Of a DNA stretch of 64,000 nucleotides, positions 12,772 to 26,088 are shown one piece after another. A model generated the notes under the pieces. It saw nothing but the letters and a program-made list of their open reading frames with translations, was not told where the DNA came from and searched no databases. A program made the position numbers and the translations under genes. Source of the stretch: Syncephalis plumigaleata (Eukaryota > Zoopagomycota > Zoopagomycetes > Zoopagales > Piptocephalidaceae); the NCBI GenBank assembly GCA_025201365.1, contig JAIXMF010000001.1, forward strand, positions 2,418,001 through 2,482,000. Reading direction: 5' to 3'. Within the stretch, counting starts at the first letter, position 1; every line of letters begins with the position of its first letter.

Positions 12772-12921
12772 AGATACTATCGGGTGTTTTTTTTTTTTTT
12801 TATTATAATCCTGGGCCGTAGCCTAATTTTATTTAATAAAGAAGACATGGCACAAGATCGCGTAAATATACAATACAATAGTTGTAGTGGAAGTTAGGTA
12901 GGTGCTGGACATACGTGGCTG

Positions 12922-15900
12922 TTAGGATAATGGGATCGTGTGGAACTTCAACGTTCCTGTATTCGGCAGCCCGCCAGGTTCAAAGGTGAACCATTGGCAT
13001 TGAATTTTTGTCCAGGTTTTTTGGAATGTACTGACGGATTTGTGTCGTATAGCGTGACGTAAATCCGCTTCTATTTTCGATTTTATGGCTGATTGCCATC
13101 TAGCAAGGATCGTAATACTAGGTGACGTGACTTGGCGTAACGCGTGCTCCACTTTTGCTCGATGGACTTGCCATACTGCTAGTGCGTGAAAGAGGCTGAC
13201 GTTTGGCACATGTGATTGCCATTTTTGTAGGCCGTTCGTAATATCGTGTATGTTAAGCGATGTGTCTGTCGGGTGATTCGGCGCGATCGCTTTAAGGAAG
13301 AATGTTGCTAGTTGCCAGAATTCTGTTATGCGAGGGCATTCTAGAATAAAATGACGTTTCGTTTCTACGTGTTCTTGACAAACTGTACACATGTTAGAGT
13401 GACCTGGAATGATGTGCATCATTCTATCCCCCGTGAGGATCGCTGCGTGTTGAAACTTCCACATGTACGAGCTGTGCTTTGGCTCGATTGCTTTGTCGAA
13501 CGTCTGGGACCATTCCATCATCGATGGGGAATCGTTCTGTATTTCTTCTTGGGTGTACCATCTTTCGGTTCTTGGTGGCGTGGTTTCCTGGTCACATTGA
13601 AACAGGCGGCCGATTTTCGGTTTATAGAGGTCCAATTTGGTGTCTGCCATCTTCAGGAATCTGAAGGGTAGGAAGTCTGGAATGATTGTAAGGAAATCTG
13701 GCCGTACCCAATTCAGTCTAGTGTCTGTGATTGAAGCGTATTCCTCCCACGTCCAGCTATCGTCGTCCGGTGTATTGTGGCCTTTCAAGTGTTTCCATGT
13801 CTCTAACGTGTAGTCGAAGAATCTTTTGGATGGACCTGCTCTAAGTTGAATTTTGGGCTTTCGACTTGTACATATGATTGAGTGATGCTTATTTGCCTCC
13901 TTCAGTTTCTCCTTTAGTAACTCTTGTGCTGTAGGTGCCCATTTCGGTTGATTCTCCGGCTCATCTAGCATTTGTGCGATCCAGACCGCAAAAATAGCTG
14001 TTGCCTGTTTACGTAGCGGTATCAAACCAACGCCTCCTGCCAGCTTTGGCTTCGTGATGATATCTTCCGCCACGAGGTTGAGTTTGTGTTTCCATATAAA
14101 TCTCTTTACACGTTGCTTTACTTTCGTTATAAAACCTTTAGAGAAGGGGATGATGTGGGCGGCGAACCATAATTTTGCTAGTAGACATGAATTTGTCAGG
14201 AGGACTCGACCTAGTAGCGATAAGCCGCGATCCTGCCATCTATCCGCGGTGACCTCTATACTGTTGAGCAACTTGGCTTCGGTTGCTTCAATTGCTATCC
14301 CTTTCCTTGTGAAGAGGATTCCGAGATATCTAGTTGATTCCCTTTCCGGTATAGGAGGATACGGTAAGACGAAATCTGGTGTGCCTAGTGGTATTAAAAC
14401 TGTTTTGTCCTCGTTTAGTCGTGCCGCTGATGCTTGTTCATGTAAATGAATGGCGTGACAGAACGTTCTGACATCCTGGTGAGAGCTAATTGCCACTGCT
14501 ATGTCGTCCGCAAAAGCAAGGCATTTTAAAGGGTGTACCGGTAGGTTGATTCCGATGAGTCGTTGGCGTAATGTACATAAAAAAGGTTCGAGGACAAAAT
14601 TGTATATTATAGGAGAGAGAGGGTCACCTTGACGCAGCCCTTTATGTATCGGTATCCATGAAGACAGTAGTGGGCCCATACGAGCCGCTCCATATGCTTC
14701 TGCATTCATCATTTGAATTATCTTGCGTATTCTCGGTCCTATGTTGAATGCGGCTAAGCATCTGTCTAGGTACGATCGATCTACCCTGTCGTAAGCTTTC
14801 TGCTGGTCTAATAGTAGCAGTGCTCCGGAGGCTTCTTCCGGTTTAATAATACCGTATTGAATAGCAAAGTGTAGTGTGTGAAGGTTATCGAAGATGGACC
14901 GATTTTTAATAAAACCTTTTTGCGAGTCGCCTATGCAGTGGTTAGCCGCTTTGTGCATGCGCTGTGTGATGATTCTCGTCAGGATCTTGATGTCGCAATC
15001 GGACAGGGCTATCGGGCGCCAGTTCGCTAATGATAGGAGATCACCTTGCTTTGGCAGCAGCAGAATGTGTATTCTTTTAAACGATAACGGGAATTGACCG
15101 TGCCTTATAAATTCGTTGTATAGCTTTGTTATAATAGGTGTCAATGTTGAGCTGAAACGTTTATAGAATTCATACGGTATGCCATCAGGTCCTGGAGCTT
15201 TGTTCCTGGGCGACTTCCGAATCGCTTCTGCCACTTCTTCTTCCGTGATTTCTGCATCTATCTCGTCTCGCATATTGTCGTTCAGCGTTTTTTCGATATT
15301 AGCTAGAAGCTCGTTTTGTGCTATCGAATTTGTATGCTCTGGCCCGAAGAGGTCTGTATAAAAATCCTGTACCACTTCGAAGATTTGCTCTGGTGTATCC
15401 ACTCGTTGACCGTTGCTAGCGCGTAGTTCTCGTAACCAATCGAATTGCTTACGTCCTTTTAGGCACTTGAAGAAGTATTTCGTCGATCGCTCACCTTCCT
15501 CTGTCCATCGAACGCGCGAATGTATACGTCTTGCTTCCGCTCGTCTGTGTGCGTTATTGGTGAGATCATTTTCTATCGTCGTAACCTGTTGTAGCCAATG
15601 ATGAGTAGCCGCGCTGTCTCGTCTCCAGTCGGGAGGGTTGTTGTACAACTCCTGCAGCTTCTTACTCTTATCTTGCATGTGTTTGTTGATCTTGCGTTTG
15701 TGTTTGCCGGCGAAAGCGATGGAGTAGCCGCGTAGCGTGTTCTTGAAGAGATCCCATGCGTAAACGGAGCTAGTGAGTGTCGATTTCGGGTTGCATTCAG
15801 GGTGGTCAACTCTGGTTTTGAGGGCGAGGATTGTGCGCTCCATATTTGCTATGTATTCATCTATTTCCAATAAACTTGTATTGAATCGCCACACCGGTCG

Positions 15901-18263
15901 CCCTGGTAGCTTTGGCTTATTTGGACAGATGGTAGTACATAGTGGCCAGTGATCTGATCTTGGTGCCGTCAATACTCTAGGTAGACTGCACCTTCTCGCT
16001 ACCGTCGATGTAGCTAGTACAGTGAGCGAAAGAATTGTTCACGTGTTTTGTACTTTCCCACTTTTCTAATCACCACATAATCAGTATGCAATGTATTTCT
16101 CTATTCTTTCACAAGTAAATAAAGGTATTTATTCTCTTTCTAACGATATAAATTAATCATATATTTAATTATAAAATGCTTGAGATATTAGTGTTGAAAG
16201 TCACGTGGTGCACGTGAACAATTTTTTCCATTACTAATAAAATTAATATTCTTGAGCAATAATCAATTTTTATTCAATTTAAATGTAATAAAATGTTTAT
16301 ATATGAGTAAATACGAGCTGTCGTGCATCGTACGAGCAATAAATAATTATAAAGCAAGTTGATGTAGTTGAGCAATATGGCTATAATTGCTCATTTTAAT
16401 GTATAGTAAAAATGTTACTACAGTATGCTTTATTCACTTCCAATTGCCGTGCAAATGCTTATTAAAGCGCTTTTAAGCAATGGTAGCCTCCCTAGAACCA
16501 CTGCGGGCAAGTTAGCTATGGTTAAAGATATGATTACATTGAACAATCACGCATGCAGTTGCTGGAATAGCGTTCACGTTACTACAATTTCGCTTATTAC
16601 TCAGTGTACATTCGACCGATCCTACTTAAATTGCAGGTTATGATAAAGCACGTCTTCGCGCAGATAATGATATAAAATAATGCTATGTCGATGGGAAAAG
16701 TGTCTAGTTGCCATCCTACAAAGATGATGTCACATTAATGTCACTGAATAGCGTAAATTAATTCTTATTAGATCTTTTAATAAATTCTTTAACACTTTAT
16801 TAACTGCTATTGTTATTGTTTATTATGCTTTATTAACGTGCTCTGCGCTATTTTTTACTATTATTTTTGGCATTAATTAATAAATTTATTACAAAAAATT
16901 AAAATTAAAATTTACGCTATTCAGTGACATTAATGTGACATCATCTTTGTAGGATGGCAACTAGACACTTTTCCCATCGACATAGCATTATTTTATATCA
17001 TTATCTGCGCGAAGACGTGCTTTATCATAACCTGCAATTTAAGTAGGATCGGTCGAATGTACACTGAGTAATAAGCGAAATTGTAGTAACGTGAACGCTA
17101 TTCCAGCAACTGCATGCGTGATTGTTCAATGTAATCATATCTTTAACCATAGCTAACTTGCCCGCAGTGGTTCTAGGGAGGCTACCATTGCTTAAAAGCG
17201 CTTTAATAAGCATTTGCACGGCAATTGGAAGTGAATAAAGCATACTGTAGTAACATTTTTACTATACATTAAAATGAGCAATTATAGCCATATTGCTCAA
17301 CTACATCAACTTGCTTTATAATTATTTATTGCTCGTACGATGCACGACAGCTCGTATTTACTCATATATAAACATTTTATTACATTTAAATTGAATAAAA
17401 ATTGATTATTGCTCAAGAATATTAATTTTATTAGTAATGGAAAAAATTGTTCACGTGCACCACGTGACTTTCAACACTAATATCTCAAGCATTTTATAAT
17501 TAAATATATGATTAATTTATATCGTTAGAAAGAGAATAAATACCTTTATTTACTTGTGAAAGAATAGAGAAATACATTGCATACTGATTATGTGGTGATT
17601 AGAAAAGTGGGAAAGTACAAAACACGTGAACAATTCTTTCGCTCACTGTATGTGGTCTATACGAGATCGACTGTCACCTGATGGGCTGCGCCTGGTATAG
17701 AGTTTGATGTCGGGATGATAGTATCGTACAGTGTCTATCAAACGGAATTGCGTTATCACGTTTGAATAGTGAGCCCATTCGTCTCTTGGTTGTCGTGGCG
17801 GTGGTGCTCTATCTAAGTGAGGATTCGGTGTGGCGTTGAGGTCGCCTAATACCATCATGTGAGGATGTGGGGTGATGACATGGCGTAGTGCTGTGCAGAA
17901 ATCTGGCTGTTGAGGTGGATCAGCTGGCGCGTAGACGCAATATATAACCAGGACCGGCCATGGTATATTTGGTCCAACTATTTCCGCTCTTAACACTCTG
18001 CCGTCTAGGTATGGTGTAGGTGTGGAATTAAAAGATAACGAGGAGTGTGGGTTTAAAAGAATGCCTGTATAAGGAGTCCATGCTGCTGGTCCGCCCCATT
18101 GAGTAGTCCACCAGTGGTGATCATTAGAACACGCGTTTGTTTCCTGTAAGGCGATAATGTCTATGTTTTCGTTTTTAATGTGTGTGAAAGTGATTGATCT
18201 ATTATTGGAGTCACGTATACGGTTGACGTTCCATGTTGCGATATGTATATTACGTGTCGTCAT
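12922..18263 (-). CDS. LINE ORF2: AP endonuclease, reverse transcriptase, zinc-binding C-terminus
   Basis: Starts at ATG 18263 and is interrupted by the foldback element (coding parts 18263-17651 and 16019-12922); 1236 residues. Endonuclease motifs: IATWNVN, ALQETNAC, GDLNATP, SRIDHI and the SDHWPL end, the last two lying on either side of the insertion. Reverse transcriptase: KAPGPDGIPYEFYK, RPIALSDCDIKILTRI, RQGDPLSP and the catalytic CLAFADDIAVA. The C-terminus has a Cys/His cluster CTVCQEH...RHFILECP typical of LINE ORF2 tails. The ATG overlaps the ORF1 stop as TAATG, suggesting stop-restart translation. Confidence 0.92.
16020..17648. mobile_element. Foldback/palindromic DNA element with 740-bp arms, TA target site
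   Basis: Arms 16020-16759 and 16909-17648 are inverted copies that I read as identical, with a 149-bp AT-rich centre. Ends are CAGTGAGCG...CGCTCACTG, flanked by TA on both sides (16018-16019, 17649-17650), the target signature of Tc1/mariner-type elements. Each arm holds the same meaningless 72-codon frame. No transposase is visible, so it is non-autonomous. It sits inside the endonuclease domain of the LINE. Identical arms imply a very recent origin or continual arm conversion. Confidence 0.85.
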
Positions 18264-18293
18264 TATTGATTGAGTGAATGATTGCTGTCCATT

Positions 18294-18477
18294 TGCAACG
18301 CGGTAGCCCACGTTTACATTAATCCCAATTCGCGTTCCCATTTAACTATCTGTACTACACAAAATCTTAATAAAAAGAGAGCTCCTCGCCACATTATGTG
18401 GGAGGGACACCTACGTTTTCACTTCAAAAACCCTAGCGGCAGTTATCTTTATTCAGTGTGTGCTTATACTTGTTTCA
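18294..18477 (+). repeat. 5' LTR of the gypsy element
   Basis: 184 bp, begins TGCAACGCGG and ends TTGTTTCA; matches 24225-24408 over its whole length by eye. Confidence 0.92.
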
Positions 18478-18517
18478 GTGGTAGCAACGGAGGATACGCA
18501 ACTTCAGTCTGCGTTAA

Positions 18518-20185
18518 ATGAGCACCAGATATCAATCAGCAAGGGAACGCAGAGCCAATCAGTCACAGCAGTACCAGCGGCAGGATTCAACAGAGAATCA
18601 ATCGTCAGATAATACAGTTGTCGAGCAACAATCACCACCATCGTCAGACACAGAAGTTTACTACGACACAGAGGCAGAACTTACAGTTACATACGACTCG
18701 GAAGAAGAAAATACGGCTACGACACCCCCATTAACAGGCACTAGCACGTACCGCGTCCCAAGTACACCATCATCAGAAGGATCAATCAACATCGACTTCC
18801 TCCCGGAGACTCACCGGGAATCAGACCTATCGCCTGCCCTAGATCAACGGCTATTAACAGCGTCATCACACACATCATCACCAGTACCGCGCTCGTCGTC
18901 ATCGCAATCGAACAACACCGAAATAGTAGACACGAACATGGGAGACCCAGTAGATATTCGTGACCTCATCCGCAACCTTATGCAGGAAGCACTACAGGAT
19001 ATGCGTGCAACCATCGCCCACGACATGCAAACGGAGTTACAACCTATACAACAACAGTTAAACGACGTCACAAACCCTAATGCGGCGACACACGCAACAA
19101 CCGTCGATCCCGCAACACCACAACCAATCAATCACGACGCGTTAGTCGCCGCTATCACGGCAGCAGTCAATGCTAGTAATCACGGACGTTTAGCCGGTGG
19201 CCACCGCGACTTGTGGTTATCGCCGAAGGCACCGGAATATCAAGGCCGCGACAGTGAGGTACCCTTCAATATATGGTGCAGGATGATATCGGACGAGGTC
19301 AGAATGTACGCCGATTGGACAGAGGAGCAGAAAGTGTGGGCAATCACTCGACAATTGAAGGGTGAAGCCGCCACGTGGTATCAGTTCTATGCAGAACAGG
19401 CAGATGCCGGTCGCCCAGGTTACACGCCAATCACCACTTGGGAACAGCTGCAAGCGGCGTTACGTAACCACTTCCATCCCAGGGAGCAAACACACGTGCT
19501 GCTAACTCGATTCGACAATCTCAGACAGGATCGGCGGCCACTATCCGCGTACCTCACGGAATTCCAACAGCTGGTGATGCAACTTCCGGAACTACCCGAG
19601 GAACTCAAGATACACCGTTTCCGCAGCGGACTATCCATATCCCGCTGGCAAACAGAGTTCAACATCCGCAATCCGACCACATTGAACGAAGCCATCGAAT
19701 TCGCTATGTACCTGGATTCAACACGATCCAACAACAATAGCAACAACAACAACCGCTATAGCCGACTCACCTACCAACCGCAACGCTCCGCCCAACCACT
19801 ACAATACCGCGGACCGCAGCCGATGGAACTCGACGAGATGGCGTTTCAACCGGGGCCAAACGACTGTTTTAACTGTGGCCAGCCTGGTCACCGGCGTTTC
19901 GAGTGCACCAATCAGTCGAGGTGCTACAACTGTGGTCGTCACGGTCATACGACACGCAATTGTACGCAGAATCGACCCCACGCGCACCGAGCACCCCCAG
20001 CCAACCGTCCCGCCGCCACAATGACACCTCGTCAAGCCCCCATCGCACGGGCCGGCCAACGCGCAGCTCAGCCAGCCCATCGTCGCCCGCGGCTAAATAA
20101 TGTTGAGTTCGGCGAAGGTGCGGTACCAACCGCCGACATCCACGAATACGAAGCAGATGCGGAGGATTTTGCCGCCGACCAGTAA
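18518..20185 (+). CDS. gag of the gypsy element
   Basis: 555 codons. The N-terminus is Ser/Thr/Gln-rich and disordered. A Ty3-type capsid region follows (about residues 230-400, with [10 protein letters not shown] and LRNHFHP). Two CCHC zinc knuckles lie near the C-terminus, [14 protein letters not shown] and [14 protein letters not shown], which bind the RNA genome. The pol frame that follows is separate, as in many family members. Confidence 0.88.
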   Translation: MSTRYQSARERRANQSQQYQRQDSTENQSSDNTVVEQQSPPSSDTEVYYDTEAELTVTYDSEEENTATTPPLTGTSTYRVPSTPSSEGSINIDFLPETHRESDLSPALDQRLLTASSHTSSPVPRSSSSQSNNTEIVDTNMGDPVDIRDLIRNLMQEALQDMRATIAHDMQTELQPIQQQLNDVTNPNAATHATTVDPATPQPINHDALVAAITAAVNASNHGRLAGGHRDLWLSPKAPEYQGRDSEVPFNIWCRMISDEVRMYADWTEEQKVWAITRQLKGEAATWYQFYAEQADAGRPGYTPITTWEQLQAALRNHFHPREQTHVLLTRFDNLRQDRRPLSAYLTEFQQLVMQLPELPEELKIHRFRSGLSISRWQTEFNIRNPTTLNEAIEFAMYLDSTRSNNNSNNNNRYSRLTYQPQRSAQPLQYRGPQPMELDEMAFQPGPNDCFNCGQPGHRRFECTNQSRCYNCGRHGHTTRNCTQNRPHAHRAPPANRPAATMTPRQAPIARAGQRAAQPAHRRPRLNNVEFGEGAVPTADIHEYEADAEDFAADQ

Positions 20186-20217
20186 ACACCGGCAGCTTAC
20201 TGGTCCAAGCCCCCACC

Positions 20218-23200
20218 TTGCCGGACCCCCCTCTCCTCGCGATCTCTGCACTGCTGAATTGTAACACACATTCCGACCCCTCTACCCACACACATCCCCT
20301 CCTCACCCTGCCATGTACTATCAATGGCGTTCCGGCACGCGCGCTCGTAGACTGCGGTGCCACAAACAACTTCATAGATACACAGCTAGCCCGCCAATTC
20401 CCCTCTCAATTCATGCCTTACAATTCCAACGGTCCTAAAGTTCGGTTAGGAGACGGCTCGGTCCGTCCGGTTACTGGGTTTGCAAAGAATGTCACAGTTA
20501 ATATTAAAGATATTATTTTAAACCTTGATTTTGAAATTATGTCACTGGGACGATACGATGCAATACTAGGTATGCCGTGGCTGGCCAAACACGACCCAGA
20601 TATCGACTGGAAGAATCGTGTGTTACGATGCCTCCGTCGTGGAATATCGGTAGTAGAAACTATACCGTCAGTGTTAGATGTTAAACTGTTGTCACCAAAC
20701 GCGACGTTACCCACACGAGGTTCGAATCAAGCAGCTGGATACGACCTCCACGCCGCCGAGGAAGTAACTATCCTACCCGGCCAATCGAAACTCGTATCCA
20801 CAGGATTAGCAATGAAGCCACCCGAAGGGACATACATACGAATTGCTCCACGCTCTGGCATGGCGGTTAAGCACTCGGTCGACGTGCTAGCAGGCGTAGT
20901 TGATGCAGACTACCGTGGCGAAGTTAAAGGTGTTTTAATGAATCACGGCAGCGACGAGGTACACATCCAGAGAGGCGAACGTTTCGCACAAATCATTTGT
21001 GAGGAGCACAAGTCTCCAACAGTACGTCAGGTAACGGAACTTGACGATACGCAACGCGGCCAAGCCGGATTTGGATCCACCGGCGTTAGGAAGGCACTCG
21101 ACCAACCAACTGCGACGGCAAAAGGAATCGAAAGTGAGACACCCGTGGAACTGCGAACGATCGACGGCGAACCGTTGGACCTAGTGGAAGACACTCCAAT
21201 GTTACTGTTTATAACGGAGTCTACCCCGACGACACCGCGTAAAGCTAAGATGGCCGATGACGTAACGGGCGACATTATAGAAGAATACGCGGACGTGTTT
21301 CCAGACGATCTCCCAGCGGGACTACCACCTCATCGTACCGTTGATTTCGCCATCGACATCATACCAGGATCAACACCACCATCGAAGCCACCTTATCGAC
21401 TATCGCAGGACGAACTGGAGGAATTGAAGAAGCAGTTAGACGACCTACTGAGCAAAGGCTTCATCCAACCGAGCGTCTCACCTTACGGCGCGCCAGTGCT
21501 ATTTGTGAAGAAGAAAGACGGTACTTCACGCATGTGTATCGACTACCGTATGTTGAACGACATAACGATCAAGAACAAATATGCGTTGCCGTACATCGAC
21601 GATCTGTTCCGACAACTACATGGCGCCAGGATATTCAGCAAGATCGACTTACGCTCCGGTTATCACCAAGTTAGGATCAAGGACGAACACGCGGAACGTA
21701 CGGCTTTCCGTACCCGTTACGGCCACTACGAATTCCGCGTCCTACCGTTCGGCCTTACTAACGCGCCGGCAACGTTCATGCGCCTAATGAATGACATACT
21801 GCGGCCGTTGCTCGATAAATGTTGCGTTGTATTCTTGGACGACATACTCATCTATAGTAAATCCGAGGAGGAACACCGTCAACACGTGCGACAGGTGTTG
21901 CAACTGCTGCGCGACAACCAATTATACGCCAAGCACAGCAAATGTACATTTGGCGCGCAACAGGTAGAATTCCTCGGGCATATGGTCAGCGGCGAAGGTA
22001 TTCACATGTGTCACGACAAGCTAGCCGCCATTCGCAACTGGCCACCACTCAGCAACGTACACGACGTTCGCAGTTTCCTAGGCCTGACCGGTTACTACCG
22101 ACACTTCATACGGAACTATTCCAAGATTGCACAACCTCTCACCAACCTCACGAAAACCAATGTGCCATTCAACATGGAAGGAGGACCGACCGCAGCATTC
22201 GAAGAACTGAAACGGAGGATGATGGAAGCGCCAGTATTGATGATACCCGACCCAAAGAAACACTTCATGGTTACGACGGACGCGTCAGACTTCGCGATAG
22301 GTGCCGTATTAGAACAGTCGGACGGAAAGAAGGCACGACCATGCGCGTACCTATCGCGCACGCTTACAACCGCAGAACGTAAGTGGCCAGTGTACGATAA
22401 GGAATTGTACGCCATTATGGAGGCGATCCGTGTCTGGGACGTCTGGCTAAAATGTGTGAAGTTCGACGTATACACGGACCACCAACCACTACGCTACCTT
22501 CGCAAGCAGACAAGTCTACCGAAACGACAGTCGGGTTATTTAGACCTGTTAGCAGACTACGATTTTGACGTCCACTACAAACCCGGACGTAAGAACGTAG
22601 TAGCCGACGCATTGTCACGACAAGCGCCTCACAGGATGGAGCTAGCTAATGTGTCATCAGTGGTACCGGAAGGAGCATTGGTAGAGCGTATTCGAAAAGG
22701 CTATACATCGGATACGTTTTTCAGTACGCTAGCGGGAGTATTGAACGGAGAGGAAACAACAACAACAACCAGAGACCGCAAGTGGAAACGGCAGTTCAGA
22801 CGAGTAGACGAAGATGGATTAATATACGAAATGCGGTCAGCCAATCCACGATTATGTATACCGAAAGTCGGCGACCTACGCGTGCAATTGATCCGCGAAC
22901 ATCACGACGCGCCGACAGCGGGGCACTATGGAGTAGAGCGCACAGTAGCACGATTGAAACGACTGTACTGGTGGCCCACACTCCGCGCGGATGTACAACG
23001 GTACGTGTTATCATGTGATAAGTGCCAACGGAACAAGTCACGTAATCGACACCCAGCAGGCCTACTAAAACCGTTGACAGTACCGGAACAGCGTTGGCAG
23101 GAAGTATCGATGGACCTAATCGTTAAATTACCAGCAACAAAGCGGAATGTAGACGCCATATTTGTTGTAGTCGACCGACTGACAAAACGAGCCCACTTCA

Positions 23201-24237
23201 TGGCTACCAAGACTAGTGCGTCAGCCCGCGACTTAGCTCGATTATTCATCGACAACGTGTTCAAGCTACACGGCATGCCAACGCGTATTGTATCGGATCG
23301 CGACACGCGCTTCATGTCACAATTCTGGAAGTCAATGTTCGACATATTGGGCACGCAATTACGGCCATCATCTGCATATCACCCACAAACGGATGGCCAA
23401 ACGGAACGCACGAACCGCACGTTGGAAACGATGATACGACACTACGTCAACTTCGCACAGGATGATTGGGATGAATGGCTAACCGCATTAGAATTCGCAT
23501 ACAACGACGCGGAACAAGAATCGATTCGCATGTCGCCGTTCTACTGCGACACGGGACGCCACCCACGACGACCGGATGCGCTATCGCGCTCTTTCGACAT
23601 ACGAGGTGCAACAAACGTGGCGGAAACGGAGAATTTCGTAGGCAGAATGCGCGAAATCATCCTAGAAGCGCAAGCTGCAATGGCGGACGCCCAGGCCAAG
23701 CAAAAGTATTACGCCGACCAACATAGACGTGCCGAAGAATTCGAGAAAGACGATCGGGTATGGCTATCAGCAGAGAATATCAATACAGAAGCAAGTAAAG
23801 AACGACCAACACGCAAGTTCAACGCACTTTATTATGGACCGTTCAGAATCACAAAGAAGATCTCGACAGTATCGTACGAACTGGAACTGCCCGGAAACTG
23901 GCGCATTCATAACGTGTTCCACATATCCTTATTGAAGAAGTACGTACCGGAACCGGAAGACATGCAAGGACGAGCGCCAAGTCGACCAGAACCGGAAATT
24001 GTCGATAACGAGGAGGAATACGAAGTAGAAGCAATATTAGAAACACGTGGCACAGGACGAAAACAGCAATTTCTAGTCAAATGGAAAGGGTGGAGTTACG
24101 ACGACGCCACCTGGCAAACGCGAGAAGACTTACGTAATGCGCCCGAAATCCTACGACAATTCGAACAAAGAAGAACAAGACGTAGCAGAAGAGTCGAGGT
24201 CGACTCTTTCAATAGGAGGGAAGGTGCAACGCGGTAG
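20218..24237 (+). CDS. pol of the gypsy element: protease, dUTPase, RT, RNase H, integrase, chromodomain
   Basis: About 1340 codons; the frame opens without an ATG near 20218 and its stop lies inside the 3' LTR. Order: aspartic protease [13 protein letters not shown]; trimeric dUTPase (about residues 155-295) with [30 protein letters not shown] and GQAGFGSTG; reverse transcriptase with FLDDILIYS; RNase H from [15 protein letters not shown]; integrase with the HHCC region and DRDTRF; chromodomain [10 protein letters not shown]...FLVKWKGW. A dUTPase between protease and RT is uncommon in this superfamily. The chromodomain suggests targeting to marked chromatin. Confidence 0.92.
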   Translation: MPDPPLLAISALLNCNTHSDPSTHTHPLLTLPCTINGVPARALVDCGATNNFIDTQLARQFPSQFMPYNSNGPKVRLGDGSVRPVTGFAKNVTVNIKDIILNLDFEIMSLGRYDAILGMPWLAKHDPDIDWKNRVLRCLRRGISVVETIPSVLDVKLLSPNATLPTRGSNQAAGYDLHAAEEVTILPGQSKLVSTGLAMKPPEGTYIRIAPRSGMAVKHSVDVLAGVVDADYRGEVKGVLMNHGSDEVHIQRGERFAQIICEEHKSPTVRQVTELDDTQRGQAGFGSTGVRKALDQPTATAKGIESETPVELRTIDGEPLDLVEDTPMLLFITESTPTTPRKAKMADDVTGDIIEEYADVFPDDLPAGLPPHRTVDFAIDIIPGSTPPSKPPYRLSQDELEELKKQLDDLLSKGFIQPSVSPYGAPVLFVKKKDGTSRMCIDYRMLNDITIKNKYALPYIDDLFRQLHGARIFSKIDLRSGYHQVRIKDEHAERTAFRTRYGHYEFRVLPFGLTNAPATFMRLMNDILRPLLDKCCVVFLDDILIYSKSEEEHRQHVRQVLQLLRDNQLYAKHSKCTFGAQQVEFLGHMVSGEGIHMCHDKLAAIRNWPPLSNVHDVRSFLGLTGYYRHFIRNYSKIAQPLTNLTKTNVPFNMEGGPTAAFEELKRRMMEAPVLMIPDPKKHFMVTTDASDFAIGAVLEQSDGKKARPCAYLSRTLTTAERKWPVYDKELYAIMEAIRVWDVWLKCVKFDVYTDHQPLRYLRKQTSLPKRQSGYLDLLADYDFDVHYKPGRKNVVADALSRQAPHRMELANVSSVVPEGALVERIRKGYTSDTFFSTLAGVLNGEETTTTTRDRKWKRQFRRVDEDGLIYEMRSANPRLCIPKVGDLRVQLIREHHDAPTAGHYGVERTVARLKRLYWWPTLRADVQRYVLSCDKCQRNKSRNRHPAGLLKPLTVPEQRWQEVSMDLIVKLPATKRNVDAIFVVVDRLTKRAHFMATKTSASARDLARLFIDNVFKLHGMPTRIVSDRDTRFMSQFWKSMFDILGTQLRPSSAYHPQTDGQTERTNRTLETMIRHYVNFAQDDWDEWLTALEFAYNDAEQESIRMSPFYCDTGRHPRRPDALSRSFDIRGATNVAETENFVGRMREIILEAQAAMADAQAKQKYYADQHRRAEEFEKDDRVWLSAENINTEASKERPTRKFNALYYGPFRITKKISTVSYELELPGNWRIHNVFHISLLKKYVPEPEDMQGRAPSRPEPEIVDNEEEYEVEAILETRGTGRKQQFLVKWKGWSYDDATWQTREDLRNAPEILRQFEQRRTRRSRRVEVDSFNRREGATR

Positions 24238-24408
24238 CCCACGTTTACATTAATCCCAATTCGCGTTCCCATTTAACTATCTGTACTACACAAAATCTTA
24301 ATAAAAAGAGAGCTCCTCGCCACATTATGTGGGAGGGACACCTACGTTTTCACTTCAAAAACCCTAGCGGCAGTTATCTTTATTCAGTGTGTGCTTATAC
24401 TTGTTTCA
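24225..24408 (+). repeat. 3' LTR of the gypsy element
   Basis: 184 bp, same ends as the 5' LTR; followed directly by the second CCATT target copy. Confidence 0.92.
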
Positions 24409-26047
24409 CCATTGTTGGTGGACTGGTGGTGGACGTGGTGGTAGCTGTGTTCATAGATGATTCATTGTGTTGTGTTTGGGTATGTTGCGTTGCACTGGAC
24501 GGGAATTCCAGGATAGAGCTTGGATTATCCTCGTTTGCCGTAGGGCTGACCTCGTTCTCAAAGCTGTCGACCATCTCTACTATGTGTTCTGTCTGCTTTG
24601 CGGGTGTGCCTTGTTCGGCTGAGTGAATCTCCGGAGCTAGGAGTGGGGTTGACGGGACTGTGGATGGGCTCACGACGTTCATCAAAGGAGCAACTTCCTT
24701 AATAAGTGTGGGTTGTGGGCCGGTGTTATTGGATTTGGTGTGTTTCTTCGTGATTTTTGATTGCGCTGTATATGGATGTGAGTTGCTTTGGGGAGGTGCT
24801 GGTGTCGTTTTCCGGACAGCTTTCCTCTTCCGTAGCGGGCGGCCTTGCAACTTAGCGTCCAGACTCTCTCGCAACTCGCCGATCGTCCTCCGCTTGGCCT
24901 CCTTCTTCGGTGCTGTCCTCCTGTCGACGTCCTTCATCTCGTCATCTTCGTCTTCCTCCTCTGTTAGATATTGATCCTCTGCTAGATCTTCATCCATATC
25001 ACTCAGTACTTCGAATGAATTCGTAGACGGCTGAATTGTCTGCTCCTTTGGCGACGGAGGAGGAGGAGAATTTGGCCGATGTCCAACTTGAGTGAAGTGT
25101 TCCTCATCTTGTGGGCTATCTTCCTCAAGCGATTGGATGGATGCGCTGGTCGAGGGTTGTTCGAGTAATGTTGCAGGCTGTGCGTCGTCTTCACCATTAG
25201 CAACTGATGGTGGCGCACTGTCCTCGTGTTGTTCCGCCTGTTGGTCGGTTGGGCGGTTATTATTTTGACGGAAACGTTTACGTATGTTCGTGCAATCATC
25301 CGTTTGGTGATCCGGTTGTTTGCAGATTCGACACGCTGTACGTTTTTGTTTCCAATAGACGTTAGCTTGAGTGTTTATAACTTGTATTCTGCTGGGGAAT
25401 ACCTCTGGTAACGTGGATGTAGATGTAGGCAATATTATTATATCCGCTCTACGTACGAATATTCTACCTTTACCAATAGTGTGAATAGCCGTATCTAACA
25501 CGGTTCCATATTGAGAGAAGGTCTCAATCAGAGCTTTGGTAAGAGTGACTGCGTCAGTAGCTGGTAAATCTGTGGCAGTGGCTGACAGTACCTGGTCATC
25601 CGCTGCATATAATCTTTGTAATGGAATTTGTTGGTTCTTGTATGTAATACCGGTGTTTAGAAAACCCAATAATAACTCTTCCGATTTCATGGAGAAAGTT
25701 ACAGTCAGTTGACGTTTGGAGGGGTCTCCGTACTCCGCTGCATCACCTACCGTATCTGCTACGTGATCTAATGCTTCATTCCATTCATTTTGAAAAGCGT
25801 TTAAGTCGCAATGTAGGGTATAGGTGTATGCGTAGTTGGCTACATGAGGAGGAGAAAAGTATTGTAAGGGCGCGCCTATTTCCGCCTCTCGCAGATGAAA
25901 CGTGCTCCATTTTCCATATACTGAACGATTTTTTTGATTTCTTTTTTGAGCTGTTGGGGGAGGCAGATCCGGTTGACCGGCAGCGTCTCTATATGATCGA
26001 GGCTGAGCATATATGGACTCATTGCTGTTTTGCGGAACTGCAATCAT
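24409..26047 (-). CDS. LINE ORF1: RNA-binding protein with CCHC knuckle (3' end displaced by the gypsy insertion)
   Basis: First ATG at 26047 (MIAVPQNSNESIYAQP). A gag-like RNA-binding region is followed by one zinc knuckle, CRICKQPDHQTDDC, and a long acidic, Pro/Ser-rich tail. The frame meets the gypsy element at 24409. Its last codons lie at 18288-18263 beyond that insertion and end in a TAA sharing its last A with the ORF2 ATG (TAATG); native length 554 residues. It supplies the nucleic-acid chaperone part of the LINE particle. Confidence 0.85.
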
Positions 26048-26088
26048 GATTAGCTTTTGCGCCTTCGGCGGAACGTCGAGGCGCAAAA

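Larger units (their letters stand above)
18294..24408 (+). mobile_element. Ty3/gypsy LTR retrotransposon with dUTPase and chromodomain, looks whole
   Basis: Two 184-bp LTRs (TG...CA) that I read as identical and a 5-bp target duplication CCATT at 18289-18293 and 24409-24413. A primer-binding stretch TGGTAGCAACGG follows the 5' LTR and resembles the complement of initiator tRNA-Met. A purine tract AATAGGAGGGAAGG precedes the 3' LTR. Parts: gag, protease, dUTPase, reverse transcriptase, RNase H, integrase, chromodomain. The lack of visible LTR divergence indicates a young insertion. It lies at the ORF1/ORF2 junction of the LINE. Confidence 0.93.

Noticed and set aside
16425-17243. Two identical 72-codon frames in the palindrome as genes
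   Set aside because: They are the same sequence on opposite arms, match no family I know, and lack any coding context.
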